DNA of 64,000 nucleotides, taken from contig NZ_BAZR01000009.1 of NCBI RefSeq assembly GCF_001315105.1, positions 109,250 through 173,249 on the forward strand, written 5' to 3'. Below the pieces are notes generated by a model. That model was not told the origin of the DNA. It did no database searches and saw only the letters and a program-made list of their open reading frames with translations. Position 1 is the stretch's first letter; each line of letters starts with the position of its first letter. Source of the stretch: Paenibacillus sp. JCM 10914. Its GTDB lineage: Bacteria > Bacillota > Bacilli > Paenibacillales > Paenibacillaceae. The position numbers and the translations under genes were made by a program. Of this stretch, positions 1-8,709 are shown piece by piece.

Positions 1-174
1 GATGAGTTGAAGTTTACTGTTCCTCAAGAACAGGGACAGTATACAATCAGGGATATTGTTGAGCATAGTTCAAAAGGAAAAACAGATTTTATGTATTCAG
101 TAATTCTAAACAGTTTAACTAAAGATATGCTGCCAGATTATATTGAGGAGGGGCTGGCATGGTTGAAGGAATAA
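1..174 (+). CDS. C-terminal end of a protein upstream of the helicase, possibly a GajA-like OLD nuclease (partial)
   Basis: An open frame enters from the left edge and stops with TAA at 172-174, giving the last 57 residues of a protein and ending in the tail GLAWLKE. The next gene starts inside it (ATG at 159, 16-base overlap), so the two are translationally coupled. No catalytic motif falls in the visible part. The call rests on context: UvrD-like helicases coupled this way to an upstream gene are typical of class 2 OLD-family (ATPase plus TOPRIM) nuclease pairs, including the Gabija defence system (GajA then GajB). That is inference; the protein could be another ATPase or nuclease. Confidence 0.35.
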   Translation, partial: DELKFTVPQEQGQYTIRDIVEHSSKGKTDFMYSVILNSLTKDMLPDYIEEGLAWLKE

Positions 175-2110
175 CAGAAAATATATATTTGGTTAATGCC
201 CCAGCTGGTAGTGGGAAGACAACAACAATTAAATCAATGATTTTAAAGCATCTAGTTGAATATCCCAATGACAATATTCTTTGTATAACATACACAAACC
301 GGGCTGCAGAAGAATTGGGTAAGGACATGGATAGTAATAGAGTTCATTTTTCAACTATCCATTCGTTTTTACACAATTTTTTAAAAATTTATTTTTCACA
401 TGAACAGATAATCAATTTGTACTTTGAGATATACGGTCCTGAAATAATGAGGAGAATTTCCAATGACGATGGGGATGCAACGATAATCAGAAGTAATGAG
501 AGATATATTGAGAAAAATGGAAGTTTGTCACTTGATGTTATTAAGGCAAATCTTAAGACCATTCACTACAATGAATCTCAATTTAACTCTTTATATTATG
601 GTGGTTTATCTCATGATGATTTAATAACGTTTTCTAAATTAGTTTTCGAGAAGTTTCCTGTAATTAACAGAAGATTGACGAAAAAATATCAACTTATTTT
701 CATTGATGAGTATCAAGACTCATCCGCGAATGTATTAAAATTATTTTATCAAGCAGTTCATGCTACATCGACAGAGCTATATTTTCTGGGAGATAAAATG
801 CAACAAATATATAGGAATTATGATGGATCATTTGAGGATAAACTATTAACCCTAAACAAATCAATCAAATTGACCACCAATTATAGATCAGTGCCTTCAG
901 TTATTAATATCTTAAACAAATTATATAATAATAGCTTATACAAGCAAGCGCCTGCAGAAAAAAGTTTGAATACATCAGTTAATCACTTGCCTCGAATTGT
1001 GCTATGTGACGATGTGTCGGAGAAGCTTAGGATAGAGAAACAGAATTACCCAGATGCGTTATTATTATTCTTGCTTAATCAAAAACGATTTGACTCTATT
1101 GGAGCAGGGGATCTTTATAGAAAATACAACAATATGGAACGATATTCATTTATACAACAATATAGCGCCGTTGATGTGCTTATAAATGATTCGCTGGATA
1201 ATCCAGATATTTTAGTTAAATTATTATTCATGGTTAACCAAATTGCAGAGGATTATCGTGCCAAGAGCTTAGGAATATAGTTCAGTTGTTCAAAAGAAAT
1301 CCTAAAATATTTAATGATAGCGTATTTACAGTAAAAAAACATGAAGATAAGCGTAGGCTGGATAATTTCTTGCGAAAAATTTCGGAGCTATATAATGATA
1401 CTGATCGAATATATAGCATAAACTCAGTATTAAATGTTCTTTTGGAAACTGAACTGGTTAGACCAGAGTGTATAAGCTCAATTATTGATGACGAAGACTA
1501 CTCTTTAGTTTTAGATGTCAAAATAGAAGAGTTTCGCTTTCTTGCTCAGTATTTAAAAACACCAAATGTATCAACACAACATGGCGTAAAGGGAGAGAGT
1601 TATAACACAGTTTTTTTTATAGCTGAGGATAATAATAAAAAGCCATTAGTTCATATGTATCGGTTCTTTAAAATGTGGAGCAGTATGGAAGTGTCACTAA
1701 ATGATTTTGAATCCTTCTATTACGAATATGTTGAGTGGATAAATGAGACAATTTCTTATTTAGGATTTAAATTACCTGAAATTAATAGTGCTTTGCATAA
1801 AGAACACCAGGGATACTTAAAATCTAGAATTAATCAACTACTTAAACACTTTGAAAATAACGAGTATTTTAACAGTTTATGTTCGAGTGAATATAAAGCG
1901 TATTTAGATAACTCTATTGTTACAACTGCAAAAAAGTGTTTTAAAGAAAGCCAAGTGTATGGCCCATTAAGTGCTTATCGTTTGTTTTATGTTGGATGTT
2001 CCCGTGCACGTAGGAATTTATCAGTATTTATTGACAGATCTAAAATTGAAGGATTTTCTTCTCAACTGATGAAGAAATTTAATGAAATAGGATTTGAAAT
2101 CATGGAATAA
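159..2110 (+). CDS. UvrD/Rep-like superfamily 1 helicase, GajB-like, frameshifted
   Basis: All SF1A helicase motifs are visible: Walker A APAGSGKTT (K20), ITYTNRAA, the STIHSF motif, Walker B FIDEYQDSS, GDKMQQIY, TTNYRS, then QHGVKGES (motif V) and FYVGCSRAR (motif VI). The first six lie in the frame starting at 159, the last two in another frame from about 1270. The first frame ends at TAG 1280. Adding one A at about 1271 (TTAGG to TTAAGG) joins them through SLRNIVQLF, giving about 650 residues. Full motif conservation on both sides argues for a sequencing indel or very recent mutation. In Gabija systems the helicase partner senses nucleotides or DNA ends and activates the nuclease. The gene is AT-rich compared with the window beyond 6.6 kb. 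Gabija membership is inferred, since the nuclease is nearly all outside the window. Confidence 0.75.
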
Positions 2111-2210
2111 AAAATTGAGTTTTTAATCTCAAAAACGCAAGAGACGTTGAAGGGAGGAAGACAACAATCGGAGTATAGAGGGTGGACAAATAAATTATAC
2201 TACGCTACAA

Positions 2211-2340
2211 ATGGATACTGCAATTGAGATGCTAAGGACACACACAACGAGAAAAGTTGTTGAAATTATCGGGATTAAGTGAGAGTACTCTTAAAAGAGA
2301 GCACCGAAGAAGAAGAGGTGGTTCCAGGAAAGCTAAAATT
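2211..2340 (+). pseudogene. Possible small HTH protein remnant
   Basis: Between the helicase and the DUF6602 gene, ATG 2211 opens a short frame (MDTAIEMLRTHTT...) that ends at 2280. Moving one base at about 2250 continues it as EKLLKLSGLSESTLKRE followed by a basic tail RRRRGGSRKAKI and TAA at 2340. The LLKLSGLSESTLKRE piece resembles a helix-turn-helix recognition segment. It may be a broken small DNA-binding protein. No strong ribosome binding site sits directly before the ATG, so this is a weak call. Confidence 0.2.
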
Positions 2341-2463
2341 TAAGCATTTTTTAGCACGACAAAAACTATTAAAAAGTATAAGAATATTATTATTAGCACA
2401 GCAAACATACGCTCTCTCTTTATATTATACTGGAAGAAAAATGCAGTTGAGAGGTGGATTTAA

Positions 2464-3736
2464 ATTGATTACAACAGTAGCCGATCTATTGAATTCTCTT
2501 ATGAACAAGGAGAAAGAATTATTGAAAAAATACAGCATAATCAAGCATGGTCCTACAATTGGCGATATGTACGAAGGACTTACTGCGAGTCTCCTGAATA
2601 AAGCTATATTTGAAGGATTAGATATACGAATTGTGTCTGGCAAAATACGAAATGAAGAAGGCACCTTTAGTAATGAAATAGACTGTATGATAGTAGAGGG
2701 AGAAGGCGAAGCCATTCCGTATACAGGCAAGTTTATATATGATCTCTCTCAAGTAATTGCAGTTCTAGAAGTTAAAAAAAACTTGTATCAAGATGACCTA
2801 ATAGATGCCTACAATAAAATGAAGCAAATATACTCAATTACTGACCCTAGCAATGAATTGCTAAATATGAAGGCGTTTAGAGATGCATTTAGACATATAG
2901 TACAGAAAGAACTCCCTGACTATGAAGAAGTGACAGAACTGCCTTTGCATGAACAAATGATTTATCACAGTTTGTTAATAGAAGAAATGATGCCGGTTAG
3001 AATAGTATTTGGTTATTATGGATATTCGTCTGAATTTGCCCTAAGAGAAGCATTTAATAAATATATAGAAAAGAACTCTGGTATTAGGGGATTTAGTCCA
3101 ACTATCTTTCCCGATCTTATTATATGTAATAACAGTGTTTTAGCAAAGTTGGATGCTATGCCTTATATAAGCCCTCTGGATAGGGAAGGTAACTGGAATT
3201 TCTATGGTTCAACAACACATAATCCGTTTTTAATACTTCTAGAGTTTATTTGGACAAAGCTGAGCTATAGATATAACCTTAGCGATGATATCTTTGGCGA
3301 AGATCTTGATTTTGAAGCTTTCCATCCTTTTCTGCGGACTAAGGCTAAAAGAAGCGATGATAAAATAGGTTGGGAGACAAATTATATTTATATCCCGAAA
3401 GAAGGACTAGATCATGAGCCTTTATTTTGGGAGTGGAAGCCCGCGGAACTTGACGAGGTAGAATGGTTCATAATCAATTGGCTTTGCTTACATCAAGAGC
3501 TTAATACAGAGGAACTGGAATTCCAAAAATGGTTGGATCAAAAAGGCGCAAAACTAGAAGATCTTATTAAGAGTCTTTCTGAAAAGAGACTGACTAATTT
3601 TGAAAAAAATACATTTTATTTGTTGACTGATCAGTGTGCGGTTGTTACTGTTAACGGTAAGTGGTATGCTGCCGAAAATAAATCAGGTAGACTGACCAAT
3701 TGGGTTAAAAAGATGATGCAAGGTAGAGATGAATAA
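2464..3736 (+). CDS. DUF6602 domain protein, nuclease-like
   Basis: A protein of about 424 residues. I choose TTG 2464 because GAGAGGTGG precedes it by about 8 bases; ATG 2441 in the same frame is the alternative. The sequence upstream in this frame is lysine-rich and looks non-coding. The N-terminal third carries the DUF6602 signature: KHGPTIGDMYEGLTASLL, then NEIDCMIVEGEG and QVIAVLEVKKNLYQDDL. The spacing of acidic residues and the ExK (EVKK) is like a PD-(D/E)xK nuclease core, which is inference. The rest is unassigned. It follows the helicase in the same orientation inside the AT-rich island, so a role in defence, perhaps as an added effector, is plausible but unproven. Confidence 0.7.
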
Positions 3737-3866
3737 ACTGTATTTGTGTATAAAACAACAGTATCTACGTAATAAAGAATGAGACTTTTTATTGCTGAGA
3801 TACCAATCCAACCTGTAGATTCTGTGTAATAGTTAAGACAATTCGGAAACCGAAGAGGTTTTATTC

Positions 3867-3910
3867 AAGAGCAGGTTGAACTCCTTGGTGAGTTATATCC
3901 TGCTCTTTTT
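3867..3910 (+). terminator. Rho-independent terminator after the DUF6602 gene
   Basis: AAGAGCAGG at 3867-3875 pairs with CCTGCTCTT ending near 3907. An inner AACTC/GAGTT stem sits around a CTTGGT loop, and a T run follows. It separates the helicase/DUF6602 genes from the ImmA unit. Confidence 0.75.
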
Positions 3911-3943
3911 GGTAATACTGCAATGTAGAATTGGTCATAATGG

Positions 3944-3956
3944 GTTGACAATCAAC
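3944..3956 (+). promoter_or_regulatory. Palindrome GTTGA-CAA-TCAAC, candidate XRE operator
   Basis: A perfect 5-bp inverted repeat about 110 bases upstream of the two-gene unit that encodes an XRE-family protein. TTGACA within it could also serve as a -35 hexamer. Self-regulation is typical of ImmR/XRE proteins, but binding here is inferred only. The rest of 3911-4067 is AT-rich and shows no gene. Confidence 0.3.
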
Positions 3957-4067
3957 TATAAAATAAGCTCTAACTTTACAAATTAAAATAAATATAACCA
4001 TAACTAGACAAAAACATGGTTTTGGTATATCTTAGTAGTCAGGACATTAACGAGGGGGGCAATTTTT

Positions 4068-4772
4068 ATGAGTATGGATATATATCAAAAATGTATGCTA
4101 CTTTTAGAGCAGAGAACAGTTATATGTGATGGTATTAAAGCAGGATTTAAGAGACATCAGCTATACCTAGAACTATTTTCTGATATAGAAACAGATACTT
4201 CGAATCCCAAAAACCGTTATGACCTTGTTAACACGGAAGTAATTAATTCTATTAAGAAACATCCGCACATGCAAATCGAGATTGAGAAGAAAAAGTCTGG
4301 ATTCCATCCTTACATAGTATTAAGAGAAAAGCTAAGGAATATATCTGTTCTTGTCTTACCATTAGCAACTAAAAAAGACATGTTTGACAGTGCCAGTACG
4401 TACAGAATGAATTTTTCTGTCTCTAATATCCCAAGGTTAATTGAGGAAGGATTACCTGAAGATTCTCCGGATATTGATATTCAATACCAGCGGGCAATAC
4501 ATCCGTTGGGTACGGAGAATTATCCCTTTGGGCTAATTGTTGTATATGATCCTCATGATGGTTCAATCAGAGAAGGTGCGTTACTGCCTGATCATACGGA
4601 CTGGATATTTTTAGAGGATACTACGAGTATGGTATTAAGTAATAGTTTAGACAATGTTAAGCCGATTAATGTTTATGAGAACAGTGAGGATATCAAGATA
4701 CCGTTTAAGGAGACAGCGCATCAAACTGACGAGGATATCCCTCTAAAGCTGAAATTTGATCCGTCAGTATGA
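4068..4772 (+). CDS. Hypothetical protein paired with an ImmA/IrrE peptidase
   Basis: A 234-residue protein starting at ATG 4068 behind a strong GAGGGGGG ribosome binding site. No signal peptide, membrane segment or known catalytic motif was recognised. It is acidic with a soluble profile; the middle (NYPFGLIVVYDPHDGS) looks like beta strands. It ends 15 bases before the XRE/ImmA gene, so the two form a transcription unit. ImmA/IrrE peptidases usually cleave a partner regulator or act with a toxin, so this protein is a candidate partner or substrate, which is context-based inference. Codon use is AT-rich like its neighbours. Confidence 0.6.
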   Translation: MSMDIYQKCMLLLEQRTVICDGIKAGFKRHQLYLELFSDIETDTSNPKNRYDLVNTEVINSIKKHPHMQIEIEKKKSGFHPYIVLREKLRNISVLVLPLATKKDMFDSASTYRMNFSVSNIPRLIEEGLPEDSPDIDIQYQRAIHPLGTENYPFGLIVVYDPHDGSIREGALLPDHTDWIFLEDTTSMVLSNSLDNVKPINVYENSEDIKIPFKETAHQTDEDIPLKLKFDPSV

Positions 4773-4787
4773 AAGTAGGAAAGTATT

Positions 4788-5936
4788 ATGATTAAGGAAG
4801 ATCAGAGAATCATCCCAGCTAGACTTAAAGAGGCTCGTTTAGTAAGAGGTCTAAGTATTAATGAACTCGCGTCTAGAGTAGGCCTTTCTAAACAAGCTAT
4901 ATCTCAATATGAGCTGGGAGAAAACGAACCAAAACCTGGTACGATGATGGGGATTATACGGGAGTTGGATTTCCCTAAGAGTTTTTTCTATAAGACTTAT
5001 GAAGAACATATCATAGGTAATACTTTCTTTAGGGCATCTGCAGCAGCAACGAAGAAAAACAAGGAAATTCAATACAATAAATCAAAGCTTGCAGGATATA
5101 TATATGATTATCTGCAAAAGTACATTGAATTCCCTGAGCTGAACTTACCTGATCTATCTTCATTTGATCAAGCTGATTGGGATGATGATTCTATAGAGAT
5201 TCTCACGGAGAATGTCAGACAGTTTTGGGGACTTGGAGAAAATCCTATCAATAATATAGTTAATCTTATGGAACGAAACGGTATTGCTGTTTTTTCTATT
5301 GATATGGAGAGTTTGAAAGTAGACGCGTTCTGTCAATCCAGAAAAGGGCGTCCATATATTTTCTTAGGGAATGATAAGGAGTCTGCTGCAAGAAGACAAT
5401 TTGATGCGGCTCATGAAATTGGCCATCGCTTGATGCACAATCATATTCACAACCAGGATATCCTCTCAAGAGAGGAATTCAAGATCATTGAGAATCAGGC
5501 GAATCGCTTTGCATCCGCATTACTATTACCTGCAAAGGCATTTGCAAAGACAGTTACTTCTACAAAGTTGATTCACTTTATAGAGTTGAAAAAATATTGG
5601 AAAGTATCAATCGCAGCTATGTTATATCGAGCTCAAGAATTAGGGATAATTGATCAGAGCAGATATACTTCTTTATTGAAGCAAATGTCCATTCACAAGA
5701 TGAGATCAAAAGAACCGTTAGATGATGTGATTCCGGTTCCTAAGCCTATTCTGTTGAATAAAGGCATAAAGATGTTACTACAGGATAATTTTAAAAATGA
5801 GCTGCAAATTATCAATGAAAGTGGTGTACCGCGAGAGTTTATCGAAATGCTTTGTACCATGGATAAAGGTTCACTTAAACTTAAGGAGATCGAGCCTACG
5901 CTTAGACTAATTGTTAACAATCAAAAAGATGCATGA
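4788..5936 (+). CDS. XRE helix-turn-helix fused to ImmA/IrrE-family zinc metallopeptidase
   Basis: 382 residues. The N terminus (about 8-65) is an XRE HTH: RLKEARLVRGLSINELASRV, then LSKQAISQYELGENEPK. The centre has the M78 peptidase signature AAHEIGHRLMH, with the HExxH zinc-binding residues H209, E210 and H213, followed by NQANRFASALLLP. The C-terminal part (about 300-382) is unassigned. Proteins of this architecture control mobile elements and stress or toxin-antitoxin modules by cleaving a repressor or partner. Here the HTH and peptidase are one chain, so it may bind its own promoter and be switched by proteolysis. It sits at the right end of the AT-rich island. Confidence 0.88.
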   Translation: MIKEDQRIIPARLKEARLVRGLSINELASRVGLSKQAISQYELGENEPKPGTMMGIIRELDFPKSFFYKTYEEHIIGNTFFRASAAATKKNKEIQYNKSKLAGYIYDYLQKYIEFPELNLPDLSSFDQADWDDDSIEILTENVRQFWGLGENPINNIVNLMERNGIAVFSIDMESLKVDAFCQSRKGRPYIFLGNDKESAARRQFDAAHEIGHRLMHNHIHNQDILSREEFKIIENQANRFASALLLPAKAFAKTVTSTKLIHFIELKKYWKVSIAAMLYRAQELGIIDQSRYTSLLKQMSIHKMRSKEPLDDVIPVPKPILLNKGIKMLLQDNFKNELQIINESGVPREFIEMLCTMDKGSLKLKEIEPTLRLIVNNQKDA

Positions 5937-6084
5937 ACCTCTTAGAGTCTGAAAAAACCTCGGAGGTTTATGCATGCATATTGATACTGGTAGAGCTTCT
6001 TGCTATATCCAACTAGAGGCTTCCTGCTTTTTGGTATTAAGCGGGTGTAGGCATCCCCTGAATTCTAACTGAACATGAATATTT

Positions 6085-6117
6085 AAGAGAGCGTCCCTTG
6101 CTGGGCGCTTTCTTTTT
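6085..6117 (+). terminator. Terminator downstream of the ImmA gene
   Basis: AAGAGAGCG-TCC pairs with GGG-CGCTTTCTT around a short loop and is followed by TTTTT. Upstream, near 5955-5972, there is a small palindrome AACCTC-G-GAGGTT. Terminates the 4068-5936 unit. Confidence 0.6.
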
Positions 6118-6132
6118 ATATAAATATTCTTT

Positions 6133-6173
6133 AAAAGCCGAATGCCTGAATTATAGCGCAATCGGCTTTTTTT
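6133..6173 (+). terminator. Second terminator-like hairpin
   Basis: AAAAGCCGA at 6133-6141 pairs with TCGGCTTTT at about 6162-6170 across a 20-base loop, with seven Ts. The next 420 bases (6180-6595) hold no convincing gene. A good ribosome binding site GGGAGGAAAACGA precedes only a 10-codon frame, MKKVVAHALL, at 6194. The rest is AT-rich and full of stops, consistent with a degraded island edge. Confidence 0.5.
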
Positions 6174-6595
6174 CGTTGAAGGGAGGAAAACGAATGAAAA
6201 AGGTAGTCGCCCATGCTCTATTGTAAAATAATGCATAATTCATCAAGTTGAAAAGGTGTGAAATTCCATAATAACTCGAAAGCTACCAATAAATTAATTA
6301 AAGAAAAGTCAACGTATCTGTGCAAAACGCACATAAACCGATGAACTGATCCCTTGGTCAGAAGCAGCTCTTGAAAACAATCCCACAACCTGGTCATATC
6401 TATTAAATATAGCTAGTTATTGACTCACAAGAACCTCTCATTGATGAGATGTTTACTCTAATAATTAAAACTAAAGATTATTTGAGATTCGATGTGCAAA
6501 ACAAGAAGGGATAAAGTTTCGAAGCTAAAGTCAAAGGAGAATAACAAATAGATAATGCTTGTGATATGATTGTTAGCTTTGTAAATTAAAGATCA

Positions 6596-6636
6596 AGCGC
6601 CCTTACCCCTCCCGGGTAAGGGCGCTCTTCTTTTCC
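6596..6636 (-). terminator. Terminator of the sugar permease operon
   Basis: AGCGCCCTTACCC at 6596-6608 pairs perfectly with GGGTAAGGGCGCT at 6614-6626. It lies 12 bases beyond the stop of the minus-strand permease gene. The T tract is better on the plus strand (TTCTTTT), so it may act in both directions. Confidence 0.65.
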
Positions 6637-6647
6637 CCACAAAACTT

Positions 6648-7539
6648 CTAACTCTTAATAGCCCCCATCATAATCCCCTTCACAAAGTACCTTTGCACAA
6701 AAGGATACACCATAATGATCGGCAGCGTGGCGACCATGGTCACCGCCATCCGAATGCTTTCACTGGATACCGGGATTCGCTTGGAGCCCTGGGCCAGCTG
6801 CTGGGCGTCGGACATCATGCCGGCGGTTTGGAACTGGTTGAGGATCTTCACCAGGACGGCCTGCAAGGTCTTGAGCTCCGGCTTGTACGTATACACATAG
6901 GAGTCATACCAGGAGTTCCAGTGGCCGATGGCCAGGAACAGACCAATCGTGGCGAGCACCGGCACGCACAGCGGCATAATAATGCGGAAGAACGTCTGCA
7001 GGTCGTTGGCACCGTCGATTTTGGAAGATTCTTCGATCTCGCCGGGAATCTGCTCCATGAAGGTACGTACGAGAATCATCAGGAACACGCCGATCAGGCC
7101 AGGGAAGATGTAGACCCAGAAGGAGTCGATCAATCCCAGGGAGCGGATAATCATATACGTTGGAATGAGCGCCGCCGAAATACATCGTGAATACAAAGAA
7201 GAAGGAGAAGTATTTCCATCCGAGCAGGCTGCGCTTGCTGAGTGGATAGGCGAGCAGGGTGATGAAGAAGATGGATGCCGCCGTTCCGACAACCGTCCGG
7301 AGTACGGTAACCTTAATCGCGTTCCATATTTCCGGATTCCGGAAGATGGTCACGTAGCTCTCGATGGTCGGCACTCTCGGCCAGAAGTACAGATTGCCCC
7401 GCATTGTATCGGTCGCATCGTTCAAGGAGATGACCAGGATGTTCCAGAACGGGTAGAAGGTCACGATAAAGATGCAAGTCAGAAATGCATATAAAGCGGC
7501 ATCGAAGATACGTTCAGACGCGGTTTTTTTGCTAGTCAT
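6648..7539 (-). CDS. Carbohydrate ABC transporter permease, LplC/YtcP type, frameshifted
   Basis: Starts at ATG 7539 behind AAGGAGGTCC with MTSKKTASERIFDAALYAF. The first frame covers the N-terminal membrane helices up to MYFGG (about 7175). The next part, LIPTYMIIRSLGLIDSFWVY, and the permease EAA-loop SSKIDGANDLQTFFRIIMPL are in a second frame ending at 6648 with MMGAIKS. The joint is a GGCGGCG run, where a small indel restores the family sequence GG(A)LIPTY. It is an inner-membrane permease of the CUT1 oligosaccharide family that works with the permease at 7558-8535, the binding protein at 12185 and an ATPase encoded elsewhere (MsmX-like, inferred). Its stop is close to a strong terminator. 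Confidence 0.85.
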
Positions 7540-7557
7540 GGGTGGACCTCCTTATGT

Positions 7558-8535
7558 TTAGAATAGGGACTGACCGTTCAGCTTCTTCGCCGTGTAGTTA
7601 ACGATGACCACGATGATGAAAGCGACCACGGAGCTGAACATGCCGACGGCTGCCGCATAGGAGAACATGCCGTTCTGGATACCGTAGCGGAACGAATAGG
7701 TGGACAGTACATCTGAGTATTCCCGCGTCAGATCATTACCCAGCAGGAAATGCTGGTCGAAGCCCGCGTTCAGAATACCGCCGAGTGCCAGGATCAACAG
7801 AATGACAATCGTCGGTTTCAAGTGAGGCAGGGTGATAAACCGGATCTGCTTGAATCGGTTCGCGCCATCGACTTTGGCTGCTTCATACAGCTCTGGGTTG
7901 ATGGACGAAATCGCCGCCAGATACATAATCGAGCTGTAACCCATATCCTTCCACGTGTTACCGAGCGCAACGATCCACCAGAAGTATTGACCATTCTGTA
8001 GGAATAAAACGCTTTCATTGGTGATGTGGAAGAACTTTAGTATCCCATTTATTGCGCCATCGGATGACAGCAGGGTAACGATGATGTTCGCCGCAATTAC
8101 CCAGGAAATGAAATACGGAAGATAGGAGGCGGTTTGCACCGTCTTCTTAAACCTTACACTCTTGATCTCGTTAATCGCGATGGCAATCAGGATCGGCATC
8201 GGGAAGGAGAACAGTAGCGTGATCAGCGTTGAAGCCAGCGTGTTCCGCATGACGATATAGAAGTCGCCGTTGTTGAAGAAGTAACGGAACCATTCGAAGC
8301 CTACGAATTCACTCGTAAATAGGGTCGACCAGAAGCCGCCCAGCGTCGGCTGGTAATTGACAAACGACATGTATAAACCGACCATGGGTGTATACGCGAA
8401 AATAATCGCCCAGATCAAACCGGGCAGCATCATCAGGAATAAATACTTCTGCTGCTTTAGAATGGTCCAGCGGTTTTTTCGGGGAGGACTAAGATTCAGG
8501 TCACTCCGCGTCTGTAAAGTTGTAGCAGGTTTCAT
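7558..8535 (-). CDS. Carbohydrate ABC transporter permease, LplB/YteP type
   Basis: 325 residues from ATG 8535, chosen because GAGGTG lies just upstream and MKPATTLQTRSD is a typical short cytoplasmic start. About six membrane helices begin with KYLFLMMLPGLIWAIIFAYT. The EAA-loop is ELYEAAKVDGANRFKQIRFI, which contacts the ATPase. First gene of a minus-strand operon, with 18 bases before the second permease. Together they import an oligosaccharide; galactosides are suggested by the alpha-galactosidase at 13882. A promoter with TATAAT at 8567-8572 faces it. Confidence 0.92.
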   Translation of the reverse strand: MKPATTLQTRSDLNLSPPRKNRWTILKQQKYLFLMMLPGLIWAIIFAYTPMVGLYMSFVNYQPTLGGFWSTLFTSEFVGFEWFRYFFNNGDFYIVMRNTLASTLITLLFSFPMPILIAIAINEIKSVRFKKTVQTASYLPYFISWVIAANIIVTLLSSDGAINGILKFFHITNESVLFLQNGQYFWWIVALGNTWKDMGYSSIMYLAAISSINPELYEAAKVDGANRFKQIRFITLPHLKPTIVILLILALGGILNAGFDQHFLLGNDLTREYSDVLSTYSFRYGIQNGMFSYAAAVGMFSSVVAFIIVVIVNYTAKKLNGQSLF

Positions 8536-8566
8536 ATGGGGCACCTCGCATCTCAAGTTATCTAAA

Positions 8567-8596
8567 ATTATAAGACTCCGAAAAAATGAGTGTCGA
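8567..8596 (-). promoter_or_regulatory. SigA-type promoter for the permease operon
   Basis: On the minus strand TCGACA (8591-8596) and TATAAT (8567-8572) are 18 bases apart, about 30 bases before the permease start. It is divergent from the yesN-like promoter. Confidence 0.5.
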
Positions 8597-8630
8597 TATG
8601 ACAATGTAACGAAAGATGCTTGAAAATAAC

Positions 8631-8658
8631 TTACATTGTATGTTCCCATAGTTATAAT
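8631..8658 (+). promoter_or_regulatory. SigA-type promoter for the response regulator
   Basis: TTACAT (8631-8636) and TATAAT (8653-8658) with a 16-base spacer, about 50 bases before ATG 8710. A second TATAAT-like hexamer is at 8671-8676. Confidence 0.5.
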
Positions 8659-8709
8659 GACGAAATCGCTATAATATTAAGGGATAAGCTGACACAGGGG
8701 GTAGTGAAC

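Noticed and set aside
1..5936. Integrase, transposase or prophage genes in the island
   Set aside because: No tyrosine or serine recombinase motif, and no attachment-site repeat could be recognised.
6693..7190. Plus-strand 165-residue frame
   Set aside because: Antisense to the permease genes and rich in H, R and G, typical of shadow frames.
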